Shown: piece by piece, positions 6,714 to 12,731 of the stretch
Numbering within the stretch: position 1 is the stretch's first letter
How the letters are laid out: each line of letters starts with the position of its first letter
Origin: Betaproteobacteria bacterium
GTDB lineage: Bacteria; Pseudomonadota; Gammaproteobacteria; Burkholderiales; CAIKXV01
NCBI GenBank assembly: GCA_947456915.1
Contig: CANGUQ010000060.1
Coordinates: forward strand, 1 to 12,731
Direction: 5' to 3'
DNA: 12,731 bases
The notes under the pieces: generated by a model
The model's input: only the letters and a program-made list of their open reading frames with translations
Told to the model about the DNA's origin: nothing
The model's database searches: none
Position numbers and translations under genes: made by a program

Positions 6714-6719
6714 GCGCGC
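6714..6719 (-). promoter_or_regulatory. Weak candidate -10 (CATAAT) for the methyltransferase
   Basis: CATAAT on the minus strand matches TATAAT at five of six positions, 40 bp before the TTG start, in the most AT-rich patch of the 198-bp gap after phoD. No -35 is recognisable at normal distance, so an internal promoter here is only a suggestion. Confidence 0.25.
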
Positions 6720-6872
6720 CCGCGGCCACCTTCGCCCTCGCGTGCGCGAGGCAGCAGCGTACGCAGCACGGGGGCGTGGGTCCCGCGGTGCGAGTTCCTC
6801 GCCGGTGATTGCCGGCCCGGCCCGCGATGCGGCGGCGCCGGCCCGGTGCGCGTGGTCGTGCGCGGCCGCGGC

Positions 6873-8507
6873 TCAGTCGATCAGCAACTGCGGTCGACCG
6901 TTCTCCACGCTGAACGCAGCGAGCGTGCGCACCGGCGAGCGCGGGTCGGTGGCGCGCTCGACCGCACGGAACGCCGTGCGCCAGCGCGCCGGGGTGACCT
7001 CGCAGCGGACGTAGCCGCGCAGCCGGCTCTCGAAGAACTTCACGTGCGGATTGAGCGGCAGCGCCTTGACCGTCGAGGCGTAGGCCGTGCCGCGCGAACT
7101 CATCGAGGTGCCGACGAACTCGGTGGCGACTACCGGCGATCGCTCGTCGTCGAAATCGGGCTTCAGTTCGTTCGCCCAGTACGAATGGATGTCGCCGCCG
7201 ATCGAGACCGGATTCGACACCCTGATCTCGGCGATGCGCTGCAGGAAGCGGCTGCGCGCGTGCGCGTAGCCGTCCCAGCCGTCGGTCCAGTGCACGTCGT
7301 TGCCGGCCGCGTTGCGCGCCCTGAACTGCCCCATCATCAGCGACTGTGCGAGCACGTTCCAGCGCGCACGGCTTGCGCGCAGGCCGTCGTCGAGCCACTG
7401 CTCCTGCGTTGCTCCCCACATCGTCAGTGCCGGATCGAGGCGGGCACTGCACTTCTCGACCACGTTGCCCCCGCCGCGGCGACCTTCGCCGCACACCTGA
7501 TCCGAGCGGTACTGGCGATTGTCGAGCAGGTGGAACGTCGCCAGATCGCCGAATGCGAGCCGGCGGTAGAGCAGCAGATCGGGCCCGCGCGGCAGGCTCG
7601 CCCGGCGCAGTGGCAGATGCTCGTAATAGGCCTGGTACGCCGCGGCGCGGCGTTCCAGAAACCACTTCGGATCGTCGCGATTCTCCGACTGGTCGGCGGC
7701 GTAGTCGTTCTCGACCTCGTGGTCGTCCCAGGTCACCGCCCACGTGAAGCGCTGGTGCGCGAGTCGCAGGCTGGCGTCGGTCTTGTACCAGGCGTGGCGG
7801 TCGCGGTATTCGGCGAGGGTCACCGGCTCCTTCCCGGTGTCGTGCCGTCGCGGCATCTCGGCAGCGCTCGAGTTCTCGTAGATGTAGTCGCCCAGGTGCA
7901 CGACGAGATCGAGTTCTTCCTCGGCCAGGCGCAGATAGCCCGCGTAGTGTCCGTGCTCGAAGTTCTGGCAGGAGACGTAGGCGAAGCGCAGGGCTGCCAC
8001 CGGCGCGCCGACGGCCGGCGCCGTGCGGGCGCGTCCGACCGGACTCGCCGCCCCACCGGCGATGAAGCGGTACCAGTACCAGCGCTCGGGCAGCAGCCCC
8101 TCGACTTCGACGTGCACCGAGTGGCCCAACTCCGGCTCGGCACTGGCGCTGCCACGACGCACGACGCGACTCATCGCCTCGTCCTCGGCGATCAGCCACT
8201 CCACCGCCACGCGCTGCGGCGGCATCCCGCCGCCGAGCGGCTGCGGCGCGAGGCGGGTCCAGATCACGAAGCCATCGGGGGCCGGATCGCCGGAAGCCAC
8301 GCCCAGAGTGAATGGGTCGTCGACTGCCTTCCACTGCGCGCAGGCCGGTGCGGCGAACGTGGCTGCTGCGATCAGGCCGCCGGTACCGGCGAGGCGGGCG
8401 AGCACGCGCCGGCGGGCGAGCGAATCGAGGCTGCGGCGATCAGCGGGCGGAGCGGAGCAGGGCGAGCGGGGCATCGTCGAGGGCGGCGGGTGCGGGCGTT
8501 GCGTCAT
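6873..8507 (-). CDS. phoD: PhoD-type alkaline phosphatase/phosphodiesterase, Tat-exported
   Basis: A 544-residue PhoD-family enzyme, which hydrolyses phosphomonoesters and diesters outside the cytoplasm, usually with Fe/Ca cofactors. The N-terminus has an arginine pair and hydrophobic stretch, ARRRVLARLAGTGGLIAAA (31-49), ending APACA (53-57), typical of a twin-arginine signal. The N-terminal PhoD domain begins PFTLGVASGDP (65-75). Catalytic-domain motifs follow: AYVSCQNFEHGHY (176-188), LGDYIYE (205-211), WDDHEVENDY (260-269), DNRQYR (329-334) and GGDIHSYW (437-444). Length and motif order match intact family members. ATG 8507 gives a rather long n-region; ATG 8474 (residue 12) is an equally plausible start. 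It heads the minus-strand series and is divergent from the YeeE pair. No PhoB box was found in its 99-bp upstream region. Confidence 0.9.
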   Translation of the reverse strand: MTQRPHPPPSTMPRSPCSAPPADRRSLDSLARRRVLARLAGTGGLIAAATFAAPACAQWKAVDDPFTLGVASGDPAPDGFVIWTRLAPQPLGGGMPPQRVAVEWLIAEDEAMSRVVRRGSASAEPELGHSVHVEVEGLLPERWYWYRFIAGGAASPVGRARTAPAVGAPVAALRFAYVSCQNFEHGHYAGYLRLAEEELDLVVHLGDYIYENSSAAEMPRRHDTGKEPVTLAEYRDRHAWYKTDASLRLAHQRFTWAVTWDDHEVENDYAADQSENRDDPKWFLERRAAAYQAYYEHLPLRRASLPRGPDLLLYRRLAFGDLATFHLLDNRQYRSDQVCGEGRRGGGNVVEKCSARLDPALTMWGATQEQWLDDGLRASRARWNVLAQSLMMGQFRARNAAGNDVHWTDGWDGYAHARSRFLQRIAEIRVSNPVSIGGDIHSYWANELKPDFDDERSPVVATEFVGTSMSSRGTAYASTVKALPLNPHVKFFESRLRGYVRCEVTPARWRTAFRAVERATDPRSPVRTLAAFSVENGRPQLLID

Positions 8508-8562
8508 TGTGGCGCGATCGGCGCCTGTGGTGCAGGCCGCCTCGATCCGGCCGGGGCGCGGT

Positions 8563-8568
8563 TATCAT
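8563..8568 (+). promoter_or_regulatory. Weak candidate -10 (TATCAT) for the YeeE/YedE genes
   Basis: TATCAT matches TATAAT at five of six positions, about 39 bp before the ATG at 8607, in the phoD/yeeE divergent region. No good -35 accompanies it. Confidence 0.25.
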
Positions 8569-8606
8569 GCAGCCTGATTGTGCAGGCTTCGGGAGGCACG
8601 GCGGCA

Positions 8607-9074
8607 ATGAGCATCGACTGGGCGGCGTTCACGCCGTGGTCCGCCCTCATCGGCGGCATTCTCATCGGCTTTGCCGCAGCGCTGCTCGCCCTGACCACGG
8701 GCCGGGTGGCGGGCATCAGCGGCATCCTCGGCAACCTGCTGCCGTTCGCCGGCGCGGCGAGCGAACCGGGCGCCCGCAGCGAGCGCGGCTGGCGCATCGC
8801 GTTCCTGCTCGGCCTGCTGCTCGCGCCCGGACTCGCCACGATCTCGGCGGTACCCCTGCCGCCTGTGCAGGTACTCGTCGACTGGCCGTGGCTCGTGCTC
8901 GCGGGGTTGCTGGTGGGTATCGGTACGCGCGTGGGCAGCGGTTGTACCAGCGGCCACGGCGTGTGCGGCCTCGCCCGCGGCTCGCTGCGCTCGCTGGCGG
9001 CGACGCTGACCTTCATGGCCGCGGGGATTGCCACCGTGTGGCTGTTCGAGCACGCGCTGCGGGTGCCGCTGTGA
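8607..9074 (+). CDS. YeeE/YedE family transporter, first half
   Basis: A 155-residue membrane protein of the YeeE/YedE (DUF395, sulphur transport) family. It has about four hydrophobic segments and the diagnostic cysteine motif GSGCTSGHGVCGLAR (C113, C120). In the full-length YeeE of other bacteria, equivalent cysteines pass thiosulfate through the membrane. This form is the first of two half-length proteins (PmpA/PmpB-like arrangement), and the pore is expected to need both. ATG 8607 has GGGAGG ten bases upstream. Its stop overlaps the next gene's GTG (GTGA), so translation is probably coupled. The substrate may be thiosulfate or another reduced-sulphur ion; this is inferred from family membership. 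Confidence 0.85.
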   Translation: MSIDWAAFTPWSALIGGILIGFAAALLALTTGRVAGISGILGNLLPFAGAASEPGARSERGWRIAFLLGLLLAPGLATISAVPLPPVQVLVDWPWLVLAGLLVGIGTRVGSGCTSGHGVCGLARGSLRSLAATLTFMAAGIATVWLFEHALRVPL

Positions 9075-9520
9075 CCCGGCTGGCGGCGTTTCTGTGCGGG
9101 CTGATCTTCGGCGTCGGACTGATCGTCTCGCAGATGACAGATCCAGCCAAGGTCATCGGCTTCCTCGACGTGTTCGGGCACTGGGATCCCAGCCTTGCGC
9201 TGGTGATGGGCGGTGCGCTTGCGGTAGCCGCCATCGGTTTCTGGTGGGTCGAGCGGCGTGGCGACAGCATGCTCGGGACCGCGCTCGCGCTGCCGGCGCG
9301 CACGCCGGTCGATCGGCGGCTGATCGTCGGCTCGGCGCTGTTCGGTGCCGGCTGGGGGCTCGCCGGGTTCTGCCCGGGCCCGGCGCTGGTCGGTACGGCC
9401 GCCTTGTCGGGGGACGCGGCAGTATTCGTGCTCGCGATGATCGCCGGCATGGTGCTGGCCAATCGCCTGCTGCAGCGACGTGGCGGCGCGCCCGCCTCGG
9501 CTGGCGAGCGCGGCGCGTGA
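9071..9520 (+). CDS. YeeE/YedE family transporter, second half
   Basis: A 149-residue partner of the preceding gene, with hydrophobic segments at the N-terminus (LAAFLCGLIFGVGLIVSQM) and C-terminus and the motif GFCPGPALVG (C101), the second-half counterpart of the YeeE cysteine motif. TDPAKVIGFLD near residue 23 and DPSLALVMGGAL follow the DUF6691/YedE-type pattern. The start is GTG 9071, overlapping the TGA of the first half by four bases; there is no other good start before the first helix. The two proteins presumably assemble into one channel. The CoA transferase starts 10 bp downstream, so all three may share a transcript. Confidence 0.85.
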   Translation: MTRLAAFLCGLIFGVGLIVSQMTDPAKVIGFLDVFGHWDPSLALVMGGALAVAAIGFWWVERRGDSMLGTALALPARTPVDRRLIVGSALFGAGWGLAGFCPGPALVGTAALSGDAAVFVLAMIAGMVLANRLLQRRGGAPASAGERGA

Positions 9521-9530
9521 GGCGGACGCG

Positions 9531-10751
9531 GTGCAGGTGTCGCCGGTGAGCGGCCCGCTCGCCGGGGTCCGGGTGGTCGATTTCACGACGATCGTGATGG
9601 GCCCGTTCGCCTCGCAGATGCTGGGCGATCTGGGTGCGGACGTGATCAAGGTCGAGGCGATCGCGGGCGATGCGATGCGCTACGTCGGACCGAAGAAGCA
9701 CGCCGACATGGGGCCGAATTTCCTGCACCTGAATCGCAGCAAGCGCAGCCTCGCGCTCGATCTGAAGCAGGCGGCGGGACGCGAGGCGCTGCTGCGTCTG
9801 CTGCGCAGCGCCGACGTCTTCCTCTACAGTCTGCGTCCGCACACGCTGGCGCGACTGTCGCTCTCCTATGCGCAGGTGGCGGCAGTGAATCCGCGCATCA
9901 TCTACGCTGGCTGCTTCGGCTACGGCCAGCGCGGACCGAAAGCGGCGCTGCCCGCCTACGACGATCTGATCCAGGGCGCGTGTGCGCTGCCCTCGCTGAT
10001 GCAGCGGGCGGGCGGCGGCGAGCCGCGTTATCCGCCGCTCAATCTCGCCGATCGCAGCGTCGGCCTCTACGCGGCGCTGGCGATCAACGCTGCGCTGTAC
10101 GAGCGTGCGCGTTCGGGGCAGGGGCAGGAACTGCAGATCCCGATGTTCGAGACGCTGACGCAGTTCGTGCTCGGCGATCACATGTGGGGTCACACGCACG
10201 AGCCGCCGATCGACGGTACGGCCTACGTGCGGCTGATCTCGCCCGAACGGCGCCCGTTCCGCACGCGCGACGGGTACATCTGCGTGCTGATCTACAGCGA
10301 CAAGCAGTGGCGCAGCTTCCTTGCCCTGATCGGCGAGCCGCAGCGCTTCACCGACGACGCACGCTTTCGCGATGCCGATGCACGCACCCGCCACGTCGAC
10401 GCGGTGCAGGGTTTCGTCGCCGCGCAGATGGTCACCCGCACCAGCGCCGAGTGGCTCGCCGCGCTGGCGCAGGCCGACATCCCGGCCACCCCGATGAACA
10501 CGCTGGAGTCGCTGCTCGACGATGCGCATCATGCAGCGACCGGCTTCTTCGAGCAGGTCGAGCATCCGACCGAAGGGCAACTGCGCATGATGCGCGTACC
10601 TGCGGAATTCAGCCGCACGCCCGCGCAGCCGCAGCGGCTTGCGCCGCGCCTGGGCGAGCACAGCCGGGAACTGCTGCGCGAACTCGGCTACGACGATCCG
10701 CAGATCGATGCTCTCGCGGCGGCGGGAGTGACGCGCGAGGCACCGGCGTGA
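9531..10751 (+). CDS. Family III CoA transferase (CaiB/BaiF type)
   Basis: A 406-residue family III CoA transferase. It moves CoA between a donor thioester and an acid acceptor through a covalent Asp-acyl intermediate. Family features are VRVVDF (13-18), GPFASQMLGDLGADVIKVE (24-42), LNRSKRSLALDLK (67-79), CFGYGQRGP followed by PAYDD with the likely catalytic Asp (D144 or D145), the adenylate/CoA-contacting central region, and RDGYICV for the second domain. The C-terminal TPVMNT-like loop appears as ATPMNTLESLLDD. GTG 9531 is chosen because GAGG over the previous stop gives a suitable spacer; GTG 9537 and 9546 are alternatives. The acid substrate is not readable. Together with the downstream acyl-CoA dehydrogenase it suggests degradation of a carboxylic acid through its CoA ester. 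Confidence 0.85.
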   Translation: MQVSPVSGPLAGVRVVDFTTIVMGPFASQMLGDLGADVIKVEAIAGDAMRYVGPKKHADMGPNFLHLNRSKRSLALDLKQAAGREALLRLLRSADVFLYSLRPHTLARLSLSYAQVAAVNPRIIYAGCFGYGQRGPKAALPAYDDLIQGACALPSLMQRAGGGEPRYPPLNLADRSVGLYAALAINAALYERARSGQGQELQIPMFETLTQFVLGDHMWGHTHEPPIDGTAYVRLISPERRPFRTRDGYICVLIYSDKQWRSFLALIGEPQRFTDDARFRDADARTRHVDAVQGFVAAQMVTRTSAEWLAALAQADIPATPMNTLESLLDDAHHAATGFFEQVEHPTEGQLRMMRVPAEFSRTPAQPQRLAPRLGEHSRELLRELGYDDPQIDALAAAGVTREAPA

Positions 10752-10790
10752 GCGTCGCCTCGTGTTCCTGCGCACTCGCGCCGGCGTGGA

Positions 10791-10815
10791 CGACGCAGCC
10801 CGCCGGGCTGCGTCG
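10791..10815 (+). terminator. Perfect 11-bp hairpin after the CoA transferase, terminator-like
   Basis: CGACGCAGCCC (10791-10801) and GGGCTGCGTCG (10805-10815) pair exactly around a 3-base loop, 40 bp after the CoA transferase stop. The following bases are CTTCG, not a T-run, so intrinsic termination would be imperfect. It may mark the end of the upstream transcript or attenuate the acyl-CoA dehydrogenase. Confidence 0.45.
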
Positions 10816-10831
10816 CTTCGTGGCAGCTGTC

Positions 10832-10856
10832 CGGCGGCGAACACACGGCGCCGCCG
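10832..10856. repeat. Second hairpin in the acyl-CoA dehydrogenase leader
   Basis: CGGCGGCG (10832-10839) and CGCCGCCG (10849-10856) form a perfect 8-bp stem with a 9-base loop, 16 bp after the first hairpin and about 50 bp before the ATG at 10906. No function can be assigned. Confidence 0.45.
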
Positions 10857-10905
10857 ATGTGCCCGAGGCTGCGCACATCAGCGCTGAAGGAACGGGGGAG
10901 GTGCG

Positions 10906-12072
10906 ATGGACTTCCGGTTGAGCGACTCGCAACTGCAGATGCGCGCTGCGATCGAGCGCATCTGCGAGCGATTCCCCGACAGCTACTGGCTGGAGCACGA
11001 TCGCACCGGCGAGTTTCCGGGGCAGTTTCACGCCGCGCTCGCCGCCGATGGCTGGCTCGGCATCTGCCAGCCGGCCGAGTACGGCGGAGCAGGCCTCGGG
11101 CTGACCGAGGCGGCGCTGATGATGCAGACGATCGCCGCCTCCGGTGCCGGCTTCTCCGGCGCGTCGGCCGTACACATGAATCTGTTCGGGCTGTCGCCGG
11201 TGGCGAAGTACGGCACGGCCGAGCAGAAGGCGCGGATGCTGCCGCCGATCATCGACGGGCGCGACCGCGCCTGCTTTGCGGTCACGGAACCGAACGTCGG
11301 GCTCGACACGACGCGCCTGCAGACGCGAGCCGTGCGTGCCGGCGATCACTACCGGGTCGACGGGCAGAAGGTGTGGATCTCCACCGCACAGGTGGCGAGC
11401 AAGATGCTGCTGCTCGCCCGTACCACGCCGATGGAACAGTGCGCGCACCCGGCCGACGGCCTCACGCTGTTCTACACCGACTTCGACCGGCGCTGCATCG
11501 AGGTGCGCGAGATCGAGAAGATGGGACGCAAGGCGGTCGACTCCAATCAGGTGTTCATCGACGGGCTGCGCGTACCGGTGCAGGACCGGCTCGGCGAGGA
11601 AGGCCGCGGCTTTCGCGCGATCATCGACGGCTTCAATCCGGAACGCATCCTGATGGCCGCCGAGGCGATCGGGCTGGGGCGCGCGGCGCTCGACCGGGCG
11701 GTCGCCTACGCGAAGGAGCGCGTCGTGTTCGACCGCCCGATCGGGCAGAACCAGGGTATCCAGCATCCGCTCGCGCAGCGGTGGATGGCGCTGGAGGCCG
11801 CCGACCTGATGATGTGGAAGGCGGCGTCGCTGTTCGATGCGGGGGCGGCGTGCGGCGCGGAGGCCAATGCCGCGAAGTACCTCGGCGCCGAAGCCGGTTA
11901 TGCGGCGTGCGAGACGGCGGTGCTGACGCTCGGCGGCATGGGCTATGCGAAGGAGTATCAGGTCGAACGCTATCTGCGCGAGTCGATGATCCCGCGCATC
12001 GCGCCGGTGAGCCGCGAACTGATCTGCTGTTTCATCGCCGAACGGGTGCTCGGGCTGCCGAAGTCGTACTGA
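10906..12072 (+). CDS. Acyl-CoA dehydrogenase
   Basis: A 388-residue flavin-dependent acyl-CoA dehydrogenase that would introduce an alpha-beta double bond into an acyl-CoA. Seen in order: N-terminal helical domain with PAEYGGAGLGLTEA (56-69), flavin-contact FAVTEPN (124-130), KVWIST (155-160), middle beta domain to about 230, and C-terminal helical domain with FDRPIGQNQGIQHPLA (275-290) and LGGMGYAKEYQVERYLRE (342-359). The usual C-terminal YEGT catalytic Glu of MCAD-type enzymes is replaced by IAPVSRE (365-371). Instead E246 in NPERI sits where isovaleryl- and long-chain enzymes carry the base. The ATG is preceded by GGGGGAGG. The substrate is unknown. The upstream hairpins suggest partly separate expression from the CoA transferase. 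Confidence 0.9.
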   Translation: MDFRLSDSQLQMRAAIERICERFPDSYWLEHDRTGEFPGQFHAALAADGWLGICQPAEYGGAGLGLTEAALMMQTIAASGAGFSGASAVHMNLFGLSPVAKYGTAEQKARMLPPIIDGRDRACFAVTEPNVGLDTTRLQTRAVRAGDHYRVDGQKVWISTAQVASKMLLLARTTPMEQCAHPADGLTLFYTDFDRRCIEVREIEKMGRKAVDSNQVFIDGLRVPVQDRLGEEGRGFRAIIDGFNPERILMAAEAIGLGRAALDRAVAYAKERVVFDRPIGQNQGIQHPLAQRWMALEAADLMMWKAASLFDAGAACGAEANAAKYLGAEAGYAACETAVLTLGGMGYAKEYQVERYLRESMIPRIAPVSRELICCFIAERVLGLPKSY

Positions 12073-12161
12073 GGACGCCGGCCACCGGTGTTCGACGTGC
12101 CGCACGCCGGCGCGGCTTAGCGCGATGCGCCGGGTCGAGCGCGCCGTCCGCCGGCACGCGC

Positions 12162-12180
12162 GCGGCGAAGGTTTCGCCGC
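12162..12180. terminator. Perfect 8-bp hairpin in the convergent gap
   Basis: GCGGCGAA (12162-12169) and TTCGCCGC (12173-12180) pair exactly with a 3-base loop, immediately after the stop of the minus-strand gene and 90 bp after the acyl-CoA dehydrogenase stop. The location between converging genes suggests a two-way terminator, but neither side has a clear T-run. Confidence 0.45.
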
Positions 12181-12184
12181 AACG

Positions 12185-12731
12185 CTACAGCAGCGACGTG
12201 CGGCGGAACGCGTCGAGGGCGCGCTGCGTGCTGAAGTTGCCGAGGGCGTCGAGGGCTGCCCCGTCGCCGCGTCGTCCCTGGCCGAGCGTGGTGTCGAGAC
12301 CCGGCAGCCCCAGTGCCAGCCCGGCGCGCTCGGCGAAGAAACCGTCGAGATTGCGCGCGTAGTCGGTGATCAGCGCGCGCACACCCGCCGGGTTCTCGCG
12401 CAGCGCCTGCTCCAGTCGTGCGCGATCAGCGCGAAATCCGCCGTCGGGCAGCGCGGTGAGGCCGATCGATTCCAGCGACGCGCGCGTGCTGCGGCCGCTG
12501 ATCGAGTCGGTCAGTCCGGCTGCCAGCAGGCGTTCGCTCAGCCGCGCGTTGGACAGGAATGCGAGCACTCGTCCGTCGTCGTCGTCGAGCTGTGCGAGTC
12601 CGCTCAGCGACTGATTGAGCACGGCCATCGCTTCGGCGATGCGCCGGCTGCGTTCGCCGGCGCCAGCGGGCGACGCCTGCGCTGCCTCGCTCGCCAGCGG
12701 GGCGCTCGCGGCTCGATCGAGCGCCGCTGCG
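12185..12731 (-). CDS. Partial protein, weak FliD C-terminal-like region
   Basis: An open minus-strand frame ending with TAG at 12185-12187 and continuing past the right edge; 181 residues are visible and the start is outside or uncertain (an ATG at 12628 is only internal). The stretch SLESIGLTALPDGGFRADRA followed by RLEQALRENPAGVRALI resembles the repeated C-terminal pattern of the flagellar filament cap protein FliD and related hook-associated proteins (an IGI-type strand, a DG turn, then a helix with AL..NP..V). The remaining C-terminus, ALDALGNFSTQRALDAF, does not look like the usual FliD coiled tail. No signal peptide or membrane helix is visible in the part shown. The frame has coding-like G/C bias and no other gene competes with it. 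Function is uncertain. Confidence 0.45.
   Translation of the reverse strand, partial: AAALDRAASAPLASEAAQASPAGAGERSRRIAEAMAVLNQSLSGLAQLDDDDGRVLAFLSNARLSERLLAAGLTDSISGRSTRASLESIGLTALPDGGFRADRARLEQALRENPAGVRALITDYARNLDGFFAERAGLALGLPGLDTTLGQGRRGDGAALDALGNFSTQRALDAFRRTSLL

Noticed and set aside
6823..6855. Repeated CCGGCCCGG near the phoD 3' end as a regulatory direct repeat
   Set aside because: Only two copies of a low-complexity GC word in a very GC-rich region; no further support.
8508..8606. PhoB box upstream of phoD
   Set aside because: Searched both strands for paired CTGTCAT-like half-sites at 11-12 bp; only isolated CTGCAT-like words are present.
5550..9074. Very long plus-strand open frame (1174 codons) and the similar minus-strand frame 6031-8334
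   Set aside because: Arg/Ala/His-rich low-information translations antisense or out of frame to phoD, the methyltransferase and the transporter; an effect of high GC. Only the last 155 codons of the plus frame (YeeE half) are real.

Overview
The window is very GC-rich, with strong third-position G/C bias on both strands. Its gene families (BtaA/BtaB, PlcP-type phosphoesterase, Tat-exported PhoD, YeeE/YedE pair, CaiB-type CoA transferase, acyl-CoA dehydrogenase) suggest a high-GC proteobacterium. The exact class cannot be fixed from the sequence. Because of the GC content, nearly every real gene has long open shadow frames on the other strand.

Layout. (1) 120-1001 (-) is a metallophosphoesterase that reads as the phospholipase C PlcP. 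It is divergent from 1170-3195 (+), a coupled pair btaA-btaB for the phosphorus-free betaine lipid DGTS. The 168-bp divergent region carries a PhoB-box-like repeat correctly placed before a -10-like hexamer facing plcP, and a short ribosome-bound-looking upstream ORF overlapping the btaA start. (2) 3227-8507 (-) is a co-oriented series converging on btaB. In transcription order it holds a Tat-exported PhoD alkaline phosphatase, a PmtA/UbiE-type SAM methyltransferase (TTG start), an EamA/DMT transporter, a CxxCxxCC (YkgJ-like) membrane-anchored protein and an alkaline-phosphatase-superfamily phosphodiesterase. (3) 8607-10751 (+) holds two YeeE/YedE half-transporters with a GTGA overlap, followed after 10 bp by a family III CoA transferase. 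(4) 10906-12072 (+) is an acyl-CoA dehydrogenase, set apart by two strong hairpins. (5) 12185 to the right edge (-) is a partial gene with a weak FliD C-terminal likeness.

How the genes may work together. PlcP would strip the phosphate headgroup from phospholipids and leave diacylglycerol. BtaA would add the aminocarboxypropyl group of SAM, and BtaB would N-methylate the product to DGTS. A PmtA-like enzyme, if correctly named, would make the phosphatidylcholine that PlcP can consume. PhoD and the second phosphatase-superfamily enzyme would recover phosphate. Regions 1 and 2 therefore read as a phosphate-saving, membrane-remodelling locus. The individual steps are established in other bacteria; the grouping and the shared regulation are inferences from this sequence. 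No CRISPR array, insertion sequence, complete tRNA or rRNA was seen, and no gene-free stretch exceeds about 200 bp.
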